From an uncultured Desulfovibrio sp. (lineage in GTDB: Bacteria; Desulfobacterota; Desulfovibrionia; Desulfovibrionales; Desulfovibrionaceae): 64,000 bases of DNA. The notes under the pieces were generated by a model. The model was not told where the DNA came from. It saw nothing but the letters and a program-made list of their open reading frames with translations, and did no database searches. Below, in pieces: positions 1 to 8,299 of the stretch (the stretch's first letter is position 1; each line of letters starts with the position of its first letter). The DNA lies in the NCBI GenBank assembly GCA_900541395.1, contig UQJT01000007.1, positions 34,621-98,620 on the forward strand, in the 5' to 3' direction. Position numbers and translations under genes: made by a program.

Positions 1-2
1 GC

Positions 3-548
3 GCGCCGGTGGACGTGTTCGCCTCGGCCGACCAGGATACCATGAACAAGGCCGAGCAGGAAAAGCTTATCGACCCGGCCACGCGTCGTAATTTTGTGGC
101 CAACAGCCTGGTGCTGATTGTGCCTCTGTCCGCCAAGGACAACGGCCCGGTCAAAAACGCGGCCGATCTGAGCAAGGCCAAACGGATCGCTGTGGGCAAT
201 CCCGATTCCGTGCCCGCCGGTCGTTATGCCCGGGCATCGTTGCAGTCCCTGGGACAGTGGGACGCCCTCCAGCCGCAAATGGTACAGGGCGAAAGCGTGC
301 GCCAGGTGCTCGACTACGTGTCGCGCGGGGAGGCGGACGCGGGCTTTGTCTACGCCACCGACGCCTTCATCGCCAAGGACAAGGTGGCTATCGTCGATAC
401 CATGAGCGGGCATGAACCTATCCTTTATCCCGTGGCCGTGACCAGTTCGGCCAAGGATAAGGCCGCCGCGCAAGCTTTTGTGGATTATCTGTTCGCTCCC
501 GAAGGCCGGGCTATTCTCGCCAACTACGGCTTCAGCGAAGCCAAGTAA
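3..548 (+). CDS. modA: Molybdate ABC transporter substrate-binding protein ModA (5' truncated by window)
   Basis: Periplasmic binding protein of a molybdate ABC importer. Only the C-terminal 181 residues or so are present; the frame is open to the left edge. The opening PVDVFASADQDTMNKA matches the ModA stretch following the first oxyanion-binding loop. The end, with FVDYLFAPEGRAILANYGF, is the typical ModA terminus. The signal peptide and first ligand loop lie outside the window, and modB and modC are not seen downstream. A strong intrinsic terminator follows 24 bases after the stop, so this is the last gene of its unit. A tungstate or sulfate binding protein is less likely. Confidence 0.88.
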   Translation, partial: APVDVFASADQDTMNKAEQEKLIDPATRRNFVANSLVLIVPLSAKDNGPVKNAADLSKAKRIAVGNPDSVPAGRYARASLQSLGQWDALQPQMVQGESVRQVLDYVSRGEADAGFVYATDAFIAKDKVAIVDTMSGHEPILYPVAVTSSAKDKAAAQAFVDYLFAPEGRAILANYGFSEAK

Positions 549-572
549 AGAAAAGAGCGCCGATTGTATTGC

Positions 573-605
573 AAGGGGCTCCTGTCTCTCGGGGCCCCTT
601 TTTTT
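573..605 (+). terminator. Intrinsic terminator of modA
   Basis: A 7-bp stem AAGGGGC (573-579) pairs with GCCCCTT (594-600) and runs directly into a T tract. Confidence 0.85.
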
Positions 606-855
606 GGCTATGAGCACAGTTTTTGGGGCAACGTCGCAATTGAATTGCGCTGCTCAGGCGTCGCGACAAAGTCTTGTTCCTTTCGATTCCGAGAGTATTT
701 TCAAAGTAAAATATTCTAAAAAGCAAAGATGATTGCCGCGTGTCCTCCGGCATGAGCTTAGGCGGTCCGCGTTGACTTTTAGCAGGAAAAGGTCAAGGTT
801 CTTTACCTTTCCATACTCATTTTTACACAACTCATTTTTTGTTAAGGAGTACGTT
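606..855 (+). promoter_or_regulatory. Leader region of ridA with an imperfect inverted repeat
   Basis: This gene-free stretch is AT-richer than its surroundings. It holds an imperfect inverted repeat at 772-796: TTGACTTTT, a 6-base loop, then AAAAGGTCAA with one bulged G. It sits 60 bases before the ridA start. It could be an operator or an RNA hairpin; no convincing -10 element was identified. Confidence 0.3.
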
Positions 856-1242
856 ATGAGCGACAAGCAAACTGTATTCACCGATCAGGCTCCGGCGGCC
901 ATAGGCCCGTATTCCCAGGCTGTGTTGACCGGCAAGCTGGTGTTTGTATCGGGGCAAACACCGCTGGACCCCGCCACGGGAGGGCTGGTGGGCGAAAACG
1001 CTGCCGACCAAGCCGAACAGTGCTTGAAAAATCTTAAAGCTATACTTGAAAAGTCGGGGGCGTCTCTGGACAGTGTGGTCAAAACCACGGTGTTTCTGGT
1101 GGATATGGCCGACTTCGCGGCTATGAACGAAGTGTATGCTCGTTGGTTTCAAGGGGATTATCCGGCCCGCTCCTGCGTGGCGGTCCGCGCTCTGCCCAAA
1201 GGGGCTCGAGTGGAAATCGAAGCCGTGGCCGTGACTCATTAG
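856..1242 (+). CDS. ridA: RidA family reactive intermediate/imine deaminase
   Basis: The product has 128 residues, the usual size for the YjgF/YER057c/UK114 family. These trimeric cytosolic enzymes hydrolyse reactive enamine/imine intermediates such as 2-aminoacrylate. IGPYSQAV near residue 16, the VSGQ core and the C-terminal PARSCVAVRALPKGARVEIEAVA block are diagnostic. The arginine in PARS is the carboxylate-binding residue of active RidA members. The start at 856 was chosen because AAGGAG lies just upstream and the family begins here; an open extension to 733 is not needed. The gene stands alone between two terminator-like hairpins. Confidence 0.93.
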   Translation: MSDKQTVFTDQAPAAIGPYSQAVLTGKLVFVSGQTPLDPATGGLVGENAADQAEQCLKNLKAILEKSGASLDSVVKTTVFLVDMADFAAMNEVYARWFQGDYPARSCVAVRALPKGARVEIEAVAVTH

Positions 1243-1330
1243 GAGTTTTTTACGGTAAACTCGTGGAACCCCGTATAGCGCGACCTCGCCGTGTCGCCGT
1301 TCCGGTCTTTGGAGCGCGCTTGCGCCACAT

Positions 1331-1366
1331 CTGAGGCCGTGCCCCAAGGGACGCGGCCTCAGTGTT
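1331..1366 (+). terminator. Terminator-like hairpin after ridA
   Basis: A 9-bp perfect stem CTGAGGCCG (1331-1339) pairs with CGGCCTCAG (1354-1362). It lies 90 bases after the ridA stop. The T tract is weak, so efficiency is uncertain. Confidence 0.5.
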
Positions 1367-1538
1367 ACAAAACAATTAATCCCGTATAGGCCTTCCGAGA
1401 GCGCCGACAGATGGCGTCAAATGCGCTCGAACGAGGAAAATTCGGGGTTGAGGCCGCTGACGTGAAGCCCGGCAGGCGGAAGCGCGGTCTGTCTTTGACC
1501 GCCTCGACGGCCTGGAGCATGGCGGAATGGAAAAAGAA

Positions 1539-2546
1539 TCAGAGGGGAAGGGTGGCCGGCTTGCCCATGCGCGAGCGCACGCCGTCCCAAGCAGCCCGTA
1601 TGACCAGACGCAGACGGTCCTTTTGGCCGCGGAACATACGTCGAGATAAAGGCAGAGGCAGCGCTACCAAGGCGAAGGGCAGGGCGCGGGCACGCTCGCG
1701 ACGCAGCAGGAAAAAGCGGTTGCGCACATATAGGTAGTCCGCCACCGGGGGCAGATCGGGTTCCTCGGTCACGGCCAGCATGGGGGTGAGGGCTCCGGTA
1801 TTGGGAGCCCTGTGCCGCACCAGAGCCCCCGGCGCCCAGTTGAGCCGAAATCCGGCCTTGCGGGCGCGCAATCCGTATTCCACATCTTCGTAAAAACGGA
1901 AAAAGCGTTCGTCGTACAGGCCGATGCTTTCAACCAGCGGACGCAGTACCAGGCACGAGGCGCCGTCCACATAATCGAGCTTGGCCACAATGTCTTTGCG
2001 GTCGGTAAGGGCGTAACGTTCCACTCCTTCGTCCAATAGCCTTGCCGTGCCTGTGCGGCGGCTCCAGGTGCCGCCCGCCGCGCATTCCAGCAGGTCCTTG
2101 TCGTGAAAAAGCAGCGTGGATCCCACCATACCGATATTCTTTTCGTCCTGAGTATGGCGAAGCAGGGCGGCCAGAGCGTAAGGTTCGGGCAGCGTATCGT
2201 TGTGCAGAAGCCAGAAGGCGGTACAGTCAGGATCATAGAGCAACAGACGCAAACCCGCGTTCATGCCTCCTGCCGCACCCTCGTTTTCCTCACGACGCAG
2301 CAGAGTCAGCGGGGCCTGGGCGTTGTCGTCTCCGAACACTTCGACCGGCTCCGGATGGCCTGTGCGAATCGCCAAACTTCGCCAGCCCGCCAGAATACGG
2401 TCCGCCACCTCATTGCCCGAACCATTGTCGCACACCACGATGCGGCGGGGAAAATCGGATTGCGCGTGCACACGTTCCAGACAGGCCAGGGTGTCTTCCC
2501 AGTCGTTGTAGGTGAGAATAATGACGCCTACGTTCGTGTGGTCCAT
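1539..2546 (-). CDS. Glycosyltransferase family 2 (rhamnosyltransferase-like)
   Basis: A 335-residue GT-A fold glycosyltransferase, likely cytosolic or membrane-associated, acting on a cell-surface polysaccharide or lipopolysaccharide acceptor. N-terminal VGVIILTYNDWEDTLACLE and VVCDNGSGN are the nucleotide-sugar binding start of GT2 enzymes. LLHNDT near residue 115 is the metal-binding acidic motif. The block from VDGASCLVLR through YDERFFRFYEDVEYGLRAR is typical of rhamnosyltransferase-like GT2 proteins. AAGGAG precedes the ATG by about nine bases. It stands alone, converging with ridA, so the acceptor cannot be deduced. Confidence 0.82.
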   Translation of the reverse strand: MDHTNVGVIILTYNDWEDTLACLERVHAQSDFPRRIVVCDNGSGNEVADRILAGWRSLAIRTGHPEPVEVFGDDNAQAPLTLLRREENEGAAGGMNAGLRLLLYDPDCTAFWLLHNDTLPEPYALAALLRHTQDEKNIGMVGSTLLFHDKDLLECAAGGTWSRRTGTARLLDEGVERYALTDRKDIVAKLDYVDGASCLVLRPLVESIGLYDERFFRFYEDVEYGLRARKAGFRLNWAPGALVRHRAPNTGALTPMLAVTEEPDLPPVADYLYVRNRFFLLRRERARALPFALVALPLPLSRRMFRGQKDRLRLVIRAAWDGVRSRMGKPATLPL

Positions 2547-2683
2547 GCGGGCAAGCTCCTTGAGCGCGGCGGAAGAGAGGCGCGCGCGTCCTGAAACTAT
2601 TGCGTACTCACCGGGATTTCGTCAAGCTGCCTTGCCTCTTCGAAATGCGCGGCTCTGATGACGGAGATGAGGCGGCCGAGATG

Positions 2684-2711
2684 TAAAACGGCCCGGATGG
2701 CTCCGGGCCGT
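2684..2711 (-). terminator. Intrinsic terminator of the cyclophilin gene
   Basis: Read on the minus strand, a perfect 10-bp stem (ACGGCCCGGA / TCCGGGCCGT, 2688-2711) with a 4-base loop is followed by TTTT. It lies just after the stop at 2732. Confidence 0.8.
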
Positions 2712-2731
2712 CAACCCCGTGACGGGACGGG

Positions 2732-3238
2732 CTATTCAAAGCGGCTGACGTTGGTGATGACCACCATGTCCAGGGGGACGGCCTCGTGTTCGCCCTGGGC
2801 CTTGGTTTTGAGTTTGCGGATTTTGTCCACCACGTCCATGCCGTCTTCCACCTTGCCGAACACACAGTAGCCGAAACCTTCCGCGCTGTCGTCTCTATGA
2901 TCCAGTTCGGGGTTGTCCTCCACATTGATGAAGAACTGGGCCGTGGCGGAATGGGGTTCGGAAGTGCGGGCCATGGCGATGGTGCCCCTCAAGTTCTGAA
3001 GACCGTTGCCCGCTTCGTTGGCGATGGGCTCATGGGTGGCTTTTTCTTCCATGCGGACGGACAGGCCGCCGCCTTGAATCATGAAGTCGTTGATGACGCG
3101 GTGAAAGATGGTGTTGGTGTAGAAATCCTCGTCCACGTAGCGCAGAAAGTTGGCCACCGTGGCCGGAGCCCTGTCTTCGAACAGCTCCAGCAGAATGTCG
3201 CCCGACGAAGTCTCCATAAGAACCAGCGGATTGCTCAT
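2732..3238 (-). CDS. Cyclophilin-type peptidyl-prolyl cis-trans isomerase
   Basis: A 168-residue single-domain cyclophilin catalysing proline isomerisation during folding. [13 protein letters not shown] carries the catalytic arginine. [17 protein letters not shown] and [14 protein letters not shown] are further family signatures. No signal peptide is present from the chosen start, so it is probably cytosolic (PpiB-like). The start at 3238 has AAGGAAC upstream; the frame extends further 5' but loses family similarity. It is divergent from mutY. Confidence 0.92.
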   Translation of the reverse strand: MSNPLVLMETSSGDILLELFEDRAPATVANFLRYVDEDFYTNTIFHRVINDFMIQGGGLSVRMEEKATHEPIANEAGNGLQNLRGTIAMARTSEPHSATAQFFINVEDNPELDHRDDSAEGFGYCVFGKVEDGMDVVDKIRKLKTKAQGEHEAVPLDMVVITNVSRFE

Positions 3239-3383
3239 AATGTGTTCCTTCCCGAAAAATTTTGCCTGTTGTGGCCGGAACGGCGGCAAAAGGCAAGTCT
3301 TCACCGCCGGGCTGCCGCCTTCCCCCCGGCGCGGGCGACGCGGGAGGCTTGTGGGATGAGCCGGAGCGGGGTATATACGGCCC

Positions 3384-4520
3384 ATGAAACATATGAGCCC
3401 GGCCGACGAAAAGGCCATCGCCCGCGCGCTGCTGGAGTGGTTCCGCAGGTTCATGCGGCCGCTGCCCTGGCGGCGGACGTATGCCCCATACGAAGTATGG
3501 ATATCCGAAGTTATGCTTCAACAGACCCAGATGGAACGGGGAGTGGGATATTTTCTGCGTTGGATGGAGCGTTTTCCCGACGTGTCGGCTGTGGCGGCCG
3601 CTTCGGATGAAGATATTCTGAACGCCTGGGAAGGGTTGGGATATTATCGCCGCGCCCGTTTTCTGCATGCCGCGGCCAAAGTCATGTGCGAGCGGCACGG
3701 CGGCCGGGTGCCGTCCGAACCTGAGGCTTTAGCGGCTCTGCCGGGGCTGGGGGCCTATACTGTGGCCGCCATACGCGGCATAGCCTTCAACCAGGATGTC
3801 GTCGTTGTGGACGCCAACGTGGAGCGGGTATTTACCCGTCTGCTGAATATCGACGTTCCTCCAAAAAAGCGCGCGGCCGCCGTTCTGATTGGCGAAGCGG
3901 CCCGGTGCTTGCTGCCGACCGGCCATGCCCGGGAGTATAATCAGGCACTCATGGAATTCGGGGCGCTGGTGTGCAGAAAGGTCCCGCTGTGCATCGACTG
4001 TCCTCTGGCCGCGTGGTGCGAAAGTCGCCGCTTGGGCGTGGAGCGGGAGCGGCCCGTACTGGCGCCCAAGCCTGCCGTGATTCCTGTATTTACCGGACAC
4101 GGAGTTTTGGTGCACGGTGGACGAACCCTGCTTGCTAAGCGGCCGGAAGGCGGCGTGTGGGGCGGTTTGTGGGAGTTTCCCGGCGGCGAACAAGTCGGGG
4201 ACGAGCCGCCCGCCCGGGCGGCGGAACGCGCGTTCGCCACGCTGGGTTTGGCTGTGCGGGCGAAAGACGATTTAGGCAGTGTGCGTCATGGGTATACCAA
4301 TCACCGACTGACGGCCCGTTTTTTCCGCATGGAGGCCAGTCCCGGTGTAAATTTGGACAATGTATTGCGGATATTGGAAAAGCGGGCGGACGTGCGGCTT
4401 GTGCCTTGCCGCGGAACCGGAGCGCTGGCCATGCCCGCCCATCATCGTAAACTGGCGGATCGCTTTTTTTCCGGCGTGCGGCGGCGGGGCGACGCGCAGG
4501 AACAGGGGACTCTGGTTTAA
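3384..4520 (+). CDS. mutY: A/G-specific adenine glycosylase MutY
   Basis: A 378-residue base-excision repair enzyme removing adenine mispaired with 8-oxoguanine or G. The HhH-GPD domain covers about residues 10-215: VMLQQTQ with the catalytic Glu just before it, helix-hairpin-helix [14 protein letters not shown], and the catalytic Asp in [12 protein letters not shown]. Four cysteines for the [4Fe-4S] cluster lie near residues 196-211. A NUDIX-like C-terminal domain with [11 protein letters not shown] recognises the oxoG strand. Oddity: the first two cluster cysteines are spaced C-X5-C rather than the usual C-X6-C. The start has weak GGAG upstream; an ATG three codons later is possible. Confidence 0.93.
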   Translation: MKHMSPADEKAIARALLEWFRRFMRPLPWRRTYAPYEVWISEVMLQQTQMERGVGYFLRWMERFPDVSAVAAASDEDILNAWEGLGYYRRARFLHAAAKVMCERHGGRVPSEPEALAALPGLGAYTVAAIRGIAFNQDVVVVDANVERVFTRLLNIDVPPKKRAAAVLIGEAARCLLPTGHAREYNQALMEFGALVCRKVPLCIDCPLAAWCESRRLGVERERPVLAPKPAVIPVFTGHGVLVHGGRTLLAKRPEGGVWGGLWEFPGGEQVGDEPPARAAERAFATLGLAVRAKDDLGSVRHGYTNHRLTARFFRMEASPGVNLDNVLRILEKRADVRLVPCRGTGALAMPAHHRKLADRFFSGVRRRGDAQEQGTLV

Positions 4521-4566
4521 GGGATACGGACAACATTTCTGATATTTTTTTAAGGAAGCGAAAAGT

Positions 4567-5733
4567 ATGCGCAAGACCGTATATTGGATGGAGGGAGACG
4601 GCATAGGGCCGGAAATCTGGCGAGCTACCCGGCCTGTACTGGACGCCGCCGTGCGGCGGGCCTACGGCGATGGACGCGGCCTGGATTGGGTGGAGCTGGC
4701 GGCCGGGGAAAAAGCTATGACGGCTACGGGCAATCCCCTGCCGCAGGAAACGCTGGACGCCTTGTCCAAAGCCGACGTGGCCATCAAAGGTCCGCTGGGT
4801 ACGCCGGTGGGCGGCGGCTTTCGCAGTCTGAACGTGACGCTGCGCCAGACTTTCGATTTATACGCCTGCATCCGGCCCGTGCGTTGGTTCGAAGGAGTCT
4901 GTGCCCCGGTCAGGCATCCTGAGCGCGTGAATATGGTTATCTTCCGCGAGAATACGGAAGATGTGTACGCGGGTATCGAGTATGCGGCGGGTACCCCCGA
5001 GGCCGAGCGATTGGGCGCGGTGTTGCGGGACGAATTGGGCGCCAGAGTGGCGAAAGACGCGGCTTTGGGCGTCAAACCCATGACCGAGCGGGGATCCAAG
5101 CGCCTGGTGCGTCGGGCTGTGCGTTATGCTCTGGACCACGGGTTGCCCAGTGTGACCCTGGTTCACAAGGGCAATATCATGAAGTACACCGAAGGCGCGT
5201 TCCGGGCTTGGGGGTATGAGGCCGCCGCCGAGTTCGGGGACTCCGTAATTCTGGAAAAGGACGCCACGCCGGACAACAGCGCGGACAGGGTCGTCATCAA
5301 GGATCGTATCGCCGACGCCATGTTCCAGGAAGCTCTGTTGCATCCCGAGCAATACAGCGTGCTGGCCTCGCCCAATCTGAACGGAGATTATCTGTCCGAC
5401 GCTCTGGCAGCCCAGGTGGGCGGACTGGGGATGGCCCCCGGCGTCAATATGTCGGATTCCCTGGCGCTGTTCGAGGCCACGCACGGTACGGCCCCCAAAG
5501 CGGCGGGCAAAGATATCGCCAACCCCGGCAGCCTGCTCTTGTCCGGCGCGCTGATGCTGGAACACCTTGGTTGGGGCGAGGCGGCAACCCTGGTGGAGCG
5601 AGCTTTGCGCGGCGTTATCGCCGACAGGACGGTTACCCCGGATCTGGCGGCGGATATGCCTGGCGCGCGCGCTGTTTCGTGCTCGGAATTCGGCTGCCTG
5701 CTGGTGGATAAGATTGCCGTGAGCGCGTCGTAA
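4567..5733 (+). CDS. icd: NADP-type isocitrate dehydrogenase
   Basis: A 388-residue decarboxylating dehydrogenase converting isocitrate to 2-oxoglutarate. MEGDGIGPEI opens the nucleotide fold. FRSLNVTLRQTFDLYACIRPVR contains the phosphorylatable/substrate-binding serine region of Icd. RENTEDVYAGIEY, HKGNIMKYTEGAF and ATHGTAPKAAGK complete the signature set. It is shorter than the E. coli enzyme (416). The alternative, 3-isopropylmalate dehydrogenase, is excluded by the SLNVTLRQ block. A good AAGGAAG ribosome site precedes the ATG. It is followed by tRNA-Ser after 47 bases. Confidence 0.92.
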   Translation: MRKTVYWMEGDGIGPEIWRATRPVLDAAVRRAYGDGRGLDWVELAAGEKAMTATGNPLPQETLDALSKADVAIKGPLGTPVGGGFRSLNVTLRQTFDLYACIRPVRWFEGVCAPVRHPERVNMVIFRENTEDVYAGIEYAAGTPEAERLGAVLRDELGARVAKDAALGVKPMTERGSKRLVRRAVRYALDHGLPSVTLVHKGNIMKYTEGAFRAWGYEAAAEFGDSVILEKDATPDNSADRVVIKDRIADAMFQEALLHPEQYSVLASPNLNGDYLSDALAAQVGGLGMAPGVNMSDSLALFEATHGTAPKAAGKDIANPGSLLLSGALMLEHLGWGEAATLVERALRGVIADRTVTPDLAADMPGARAVSCSEFGCLLVDKIAVSAS

Positions 5734-5740
5734 TTTTTGC

Positions 5741-5769
5741 TTGCCATCCGGTCAATCATACGCTAAAGA
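5741..5769 (+). promoter_or_regulatory. Candidate promoter of tRNA-Ser
   Basis: TTGCCA (5741-5746) and TAAAGA (5764-5769) are spaced 17 bases apart, placing transcription start a few bases before the tRNA. Both hexamers are imperfect. Confidence 0.4.
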
Positions 5770-5780
5770 TGTCTGTCTGC

Positions 5781-5869
5781 GGAGAGGTTTCCGAGCTGGC
5801 CTAAGGAGCACGATTGGAAATCGTGTGTGGGTAACACCACCGGGAGTTCGAATCTCCCCCTCTCCGCCA
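5781..5869 (+). tRNA. tRNA-Ser (anticodon GGA), integration target
   Basis: An 89-nt class II tRNA. The 7-bp acceptor GGAGAGG (5781-5787) pairs with CCTCTCC (5859-5865), followed by discriminator G and an encoded CCA (5867-5869). The anticodon stem ACGAT/ATCGT carries GGA. A long variable arm and a TTCGAATC T-loop are present. The 3' end from 5858 is duplicated at 20190, so the gene is the attachment site of the adjacent island and remains intact after insertion. Confidence 0.96.
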
Positions 5870-5870
5870 G
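5858..5870 (+). repeat. attL core
   Basis: CCCTCTCCGCCAG overlaps the last bases of tRNA-Ser and recurs exactly at 20190-20202. The flank ATATTT also recurs, offset by one base (GATATTT on the right). Confidence 0.88.
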
Positions 5871-5912
5871 ATATTTATCCACCTTGGTTCGGTACAGTCA
5901 AAAAAGTCATTT

Positions 5913-6018
5913 CTGGCAAGGGATTATGCGAAACGGACTGTCCGACCAAGGGGATTAACCGCCATAGACATCCACCATTTTTAGGGGTATTTCAAGGGGT
6001 ACATTAATCCCTTGCCAG
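5913..6018. repeat. 14-bp inverted repeat flanking the integrase promoter region
   Basis: CTGGCAAGGGATTA at 5913-5926 and its exact reverse complement at 6005-6018 flank the integrase leader. The right arm ends 12 bases before the integrase ATG and covers its ribosome-binding region. Possible roles are integrase or excisionase binding, or a translation-controlling mRNA structure. Confidence 0.6.
5983..6002 (+). promoter_or_regulatory. Left arm-type integrase sites (GGGGTA pair)
   Basis: AGGGGTAT (5983) and AGGGGTAC (5995) repeat at 12-bp spacing. The same spacing recurs beside attR. An inverted copy, AATACCCCT (6022-6030), abuts the integrase start codon, suggesting integrase autoregulation. 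Confidence 0.55.
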
Positions 6019-6030
6019 GAGAATACCCCT

Positions 6031-7236
6031 ATGCCCCTCACCGATACCGCCATTCGTGCGGTTAGGCCCCTCGATAAGCCGCAAAAACTCTTTGACGGCA
6101 ACGGTCTTTTTCTTTTTGTTGCGCCAAGCGGCACCAAAAGCTGGCGTGTCAAATATCATTTTCAGGGCCGTGAAAAACTCCTCACCCTCGGCACATACCC
6201 CCAGCTTTCATTGAAAGAGGCGCGGGAAGCCTGTATTGCCGCCAAAAAGCAATTGAGTGGCGGCGTGGATCCGTCTGCCGAAAAAAAGCTCCGGGCGAAA
6301 AGCCTCCAAACGACCTTTGAGGCTGTAGCGCGGGAGTGGCACAGCAACCAGACCGCCATCTGGACGGAAAATTACGCCAAAGACGTGATGGAACGGATTG
6401 CCAAAAACATTTTCCCTTATCTCGGCAATCGGCCCATTGCGGAAATCACCCCGCCTGAATTGCTGGCAGTCCTTCGCAAAATTGAAATTCGTGGCGCTGT
6501 TGATCAAGCCCATCGGGTACGGGGCATCTGTTCTCTGATTTTTCGTTACGCCATTGCTACCGGCCGCGCCGAACGCGACACAGCTGCCGACCTGCGCGGA
6601 GCCTTGAAAAGCCGTAGTGTTACGCCGCGTGCGGCTATAACCGATCCAGAGGCTATCGGCGGCCTCTTGCGAGCGATAGACGATTTCACCGGCACCTATA
6701 CCGTCAAGGCTGGTCTGCAACTCTTGGCGTTGACGTTCTTGCGCCCCAGTGAAGTTCGCCTCGGAGAGTGGACGGAAATCGACTTTGCGGAAAAGCTTTG
6801 GCGCATTCCGGCCAGACGCATGAAGATGCGGCATGACCATCTGGTGCCCCTTTCCTCGCAATCGCTGGAAATCCTGCATACGCTTCACGGTATGAGCGGG
6901 GACGGCCGCCTGATGTTTCCGGGGCTGCGCTCTCCAGATAAAGCTCTCAGTGATGCCGCCTTTATCGCGGCCTTGCGGCGTATGGGCTACCCCAAGGAAG
7001 AAATGTGCGCTCATGGGTTCCGGGCTATGGCTTCTACCCTGCTCAATGAGCAAGGATATTCCGCTGATGTGATCGAAAAACAGCTTGCCCATAACCCACG
7101 GGAAAAGATACGCGGCATCTATAACCGGGCGGAATACCTGCCAGAGAGGCGAAAAATGATGCAGGAATGGGCTGACTATCTGGCAAGATTACGTGATGCG
7201 GGCAATCAAAGAAGTTATGGAGGGGAGGAAGCATGA
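6031..7236 (+). CDS. Tyrosine-type site-specific integrase (P4 family)
   Basis: A 401-residue recombinase that inserts and excises the island at tRNA-Ser. The N-terminal DUF4102 arm-binding domain (MPLTDTAIRAVRPL through LTLGTYPQLSLKEAREA) covers about residues 1-90, followed by a SAM-like core-binding domain. The catalytic residues can be read: Arg238 in TFLRPSEVR, His328 and Arg331 in AHGFRAMA, His354 in QLAHN and the nucleophile Tyr364 in GIYNRAEYL. Length and all active-site residues are normal, so it should be active. The gene is oriented away from the tRNA, and its stop overlaps the next small ORF by ATGA. Confidence 0.95.
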   Translation: MPLTDTAIRAVRPLDKPQKLFDGNGLFLFVAPSGTKSWRVKYHFQGREKLLTLGTYPQLSLKEAREACIAAKKQLSGGVDPSAEKKLRAKSLQTTFEAVAREWHSNQTAIWTENYAKDVMERIAKNIFPYLGNRPIAEITPPELLAVLRKIEIRGAVDQAHRVRGICSLIFRYAIATGRAERDTAADLRGALKSRSVTPRAAITDPEAIGGLLRAIDDFTGTYTVKAGLQLLALTFLRPSEVRLGEWTEIDFAEKLWRIPARRMKMRHDHLVPLSSQSLEILHTLHGMSGDGRLMFPGLRSPDKALSDAAFIAALRRMGYPKEEMCAHGFRAMASTLLNEQGYSADVIEKQLAHNPREKIRGIYNRAEYLPERRKMMQEWADYLARLRDAGNQRSYGGEEA

Positions 7237-7400
7237 AAACGGAGGCCATGAATGACCGTGAGGTTTCTGTCTCCATTGGAAAAATGGAAGAAGAATCCCA
7301 AATAACAACCGGGGATACCGGCTGGAGCGAGGAGGAAAAAGAGCGCATGCGTCAGGCCGGTTATGATGATATGGATATGATCCGGGCGTGGTATAGCTGA
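7233..7400 (+). CDS. Small hypothetical protein coupled to the integrase
   Basis: A 55-residue acidic protein beginning MKTEAMNDREVSV and ending MDMIRAWYS. The ATG overlaps the integrase stop (ATGA), and GGAGGGG and GGAGGAAG lie upstream, which argues for translational coupling. No recognisable helix-turn-helix is present, so an excisionase role is only a positional guess. The C-terminal half (WSEEEKERMRQAGYDDMDMIRAW) looks like an amphipathic helix. Confidence 0.6.
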   Translation: MKTEAMNDREVSVSIGKMEEESQITTGDTGWSEEEKERMRQAGYDDMDMIRAWYS

Positions 7401-7481
7401 AGAACTGCTGTTTTTTGATCGGAAAATAAAACCCCATCCTGCGGCGTGGTCGGAACAAATTCTGACCACGCCGCCATTCTA

Positions 7482-7850
7482 TTACCCCGTATCGTTGAAT
7501 GCCATCGTGGGAGGAGATGCCTCCGGGACGGAGGCGAGTGTATCCTTGGCGGGACAGCATGTTATGTCTGCTTCCGTTTTTTTCGGCAGGGATGACTCTC
7601 CCACTACGTCAGATTTTGCCAGCACTTCCTGCATCTTGGCGAGAGAAACCGAAATCCCTGATTGCGCCAATACGTCTTTGATTTCTTGCAGACTGTAGCC
7701 CTGTCGCATGGCCTTTTTGATGTCGTTGACCAGAAATTCCGCGACTTCACCGCGTGTCTTTCCAGCCTCTTTCATCGGCAGACTGCGGAGCTTTTTCCGG
7801 GCGGCCTCTATCTGTTCCATCGTGTAACGCCGAGCCGTTGCCACAAGCAT
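7482..7850 (-). CDS. Hypothetical DNA-binding-like protein of the island
   Basis: The product has about 122 residues. It starts ARRYTMEQIEAARKKLRSLPMKEAGKTRGEVAEFL and continues with GYSLQEIKDVLAQSGISVSLAKMQEVL, which reads like a helix-turn-helix module found in small regulators on mobilizable elements. The C-terminal third is polar and probably disordered. AAGGAGG sits only three bases before the ATG at 7850 but nine bases before a GTG at 7844, so GTG is the more likely start. It is transcribed toward the integrase and is divergent from the mobilization genes. The function is not known. Confidence 0.6.
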   Translation of the reverse strand: MLVATARRYTMEQIEAARKKLRSLPMKEAGKTRGEVAEFLVNDIKKAMRQGYSLQEIKDVLAQSGISVSLAKMQEVLAKSDVVGESSLPKKTEADITCCPAKDTLASVPEASPPTMAFNDTG

Positions 7851-7889
7851 CACCCTCCTTGTCAAAAATTCCTTTTTTTCCCATACCAC

Positions 7890-8185
7890 GGTGAAAACTT
7901 TATTGGCAACTTTTCTTGGCGGACAAATATATTCTATTCTGGATAAATATGGACGCTATTTCACAAATAAGTACAATTCATTTTTTGCAATATTTCATTT
8001 TCAAATTCATATTGATGCAGAAACGTATTGTTCAAGGAAAAACAATACAGTCTTTTTGCTTTTTTCTCTGGCCTTCAAGCTCATTCTTCATCTATGCTTG
8101 CGCCAAAAGCAGAAGCACGGTGCGGTCAACGCGCCATCCGAAATGAAGTGAAGCTGCTTCAAAGTCCGAAGCGTGTTCTTCTTTA
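7890..8185. other. Gene-free AT-rich region before oriT
   Basis: This is the divergent space between the island regulator-like gene and the mobilization operon. It is AT-rich with T runs and probably holds both promoters. No open frame with a ribosome site is convincing. Confidence 0.4.
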
Positions 8186-8223
8186 CAGGATGGTAGCTGT
8201 CTGACAAACAGCTGACATCCTGC
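8186..8223 (+). other. oriT: Predicted origin of transfer (oriT) with IncP-like nick site
   Basis: A hairpin is formed by CAGGATG (8186-8192) and AGCTGT (8195-8200) pairing with ACAGCT (8208-8213) and CATCCTG (8216-8222), with a 2x2 internal loop. The right arm ends in CATCCTG followed by C. That matches the YATCCTG/Y nick consensus of IncP-type (RP4 TraI) relaxases, so nicking would fall after 8222. It lies 78 bases upstream of mobC and the relaxase, the expected position. Confidence 0.72.
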
Positions 8224-8299
8224 CAAAGGCTGCGCCTCTGGACTCCCCCGGAGCGTTCGGCGCTTCGCTTCTCACGCTCTCAAAAAAGACGGAAAGAGT

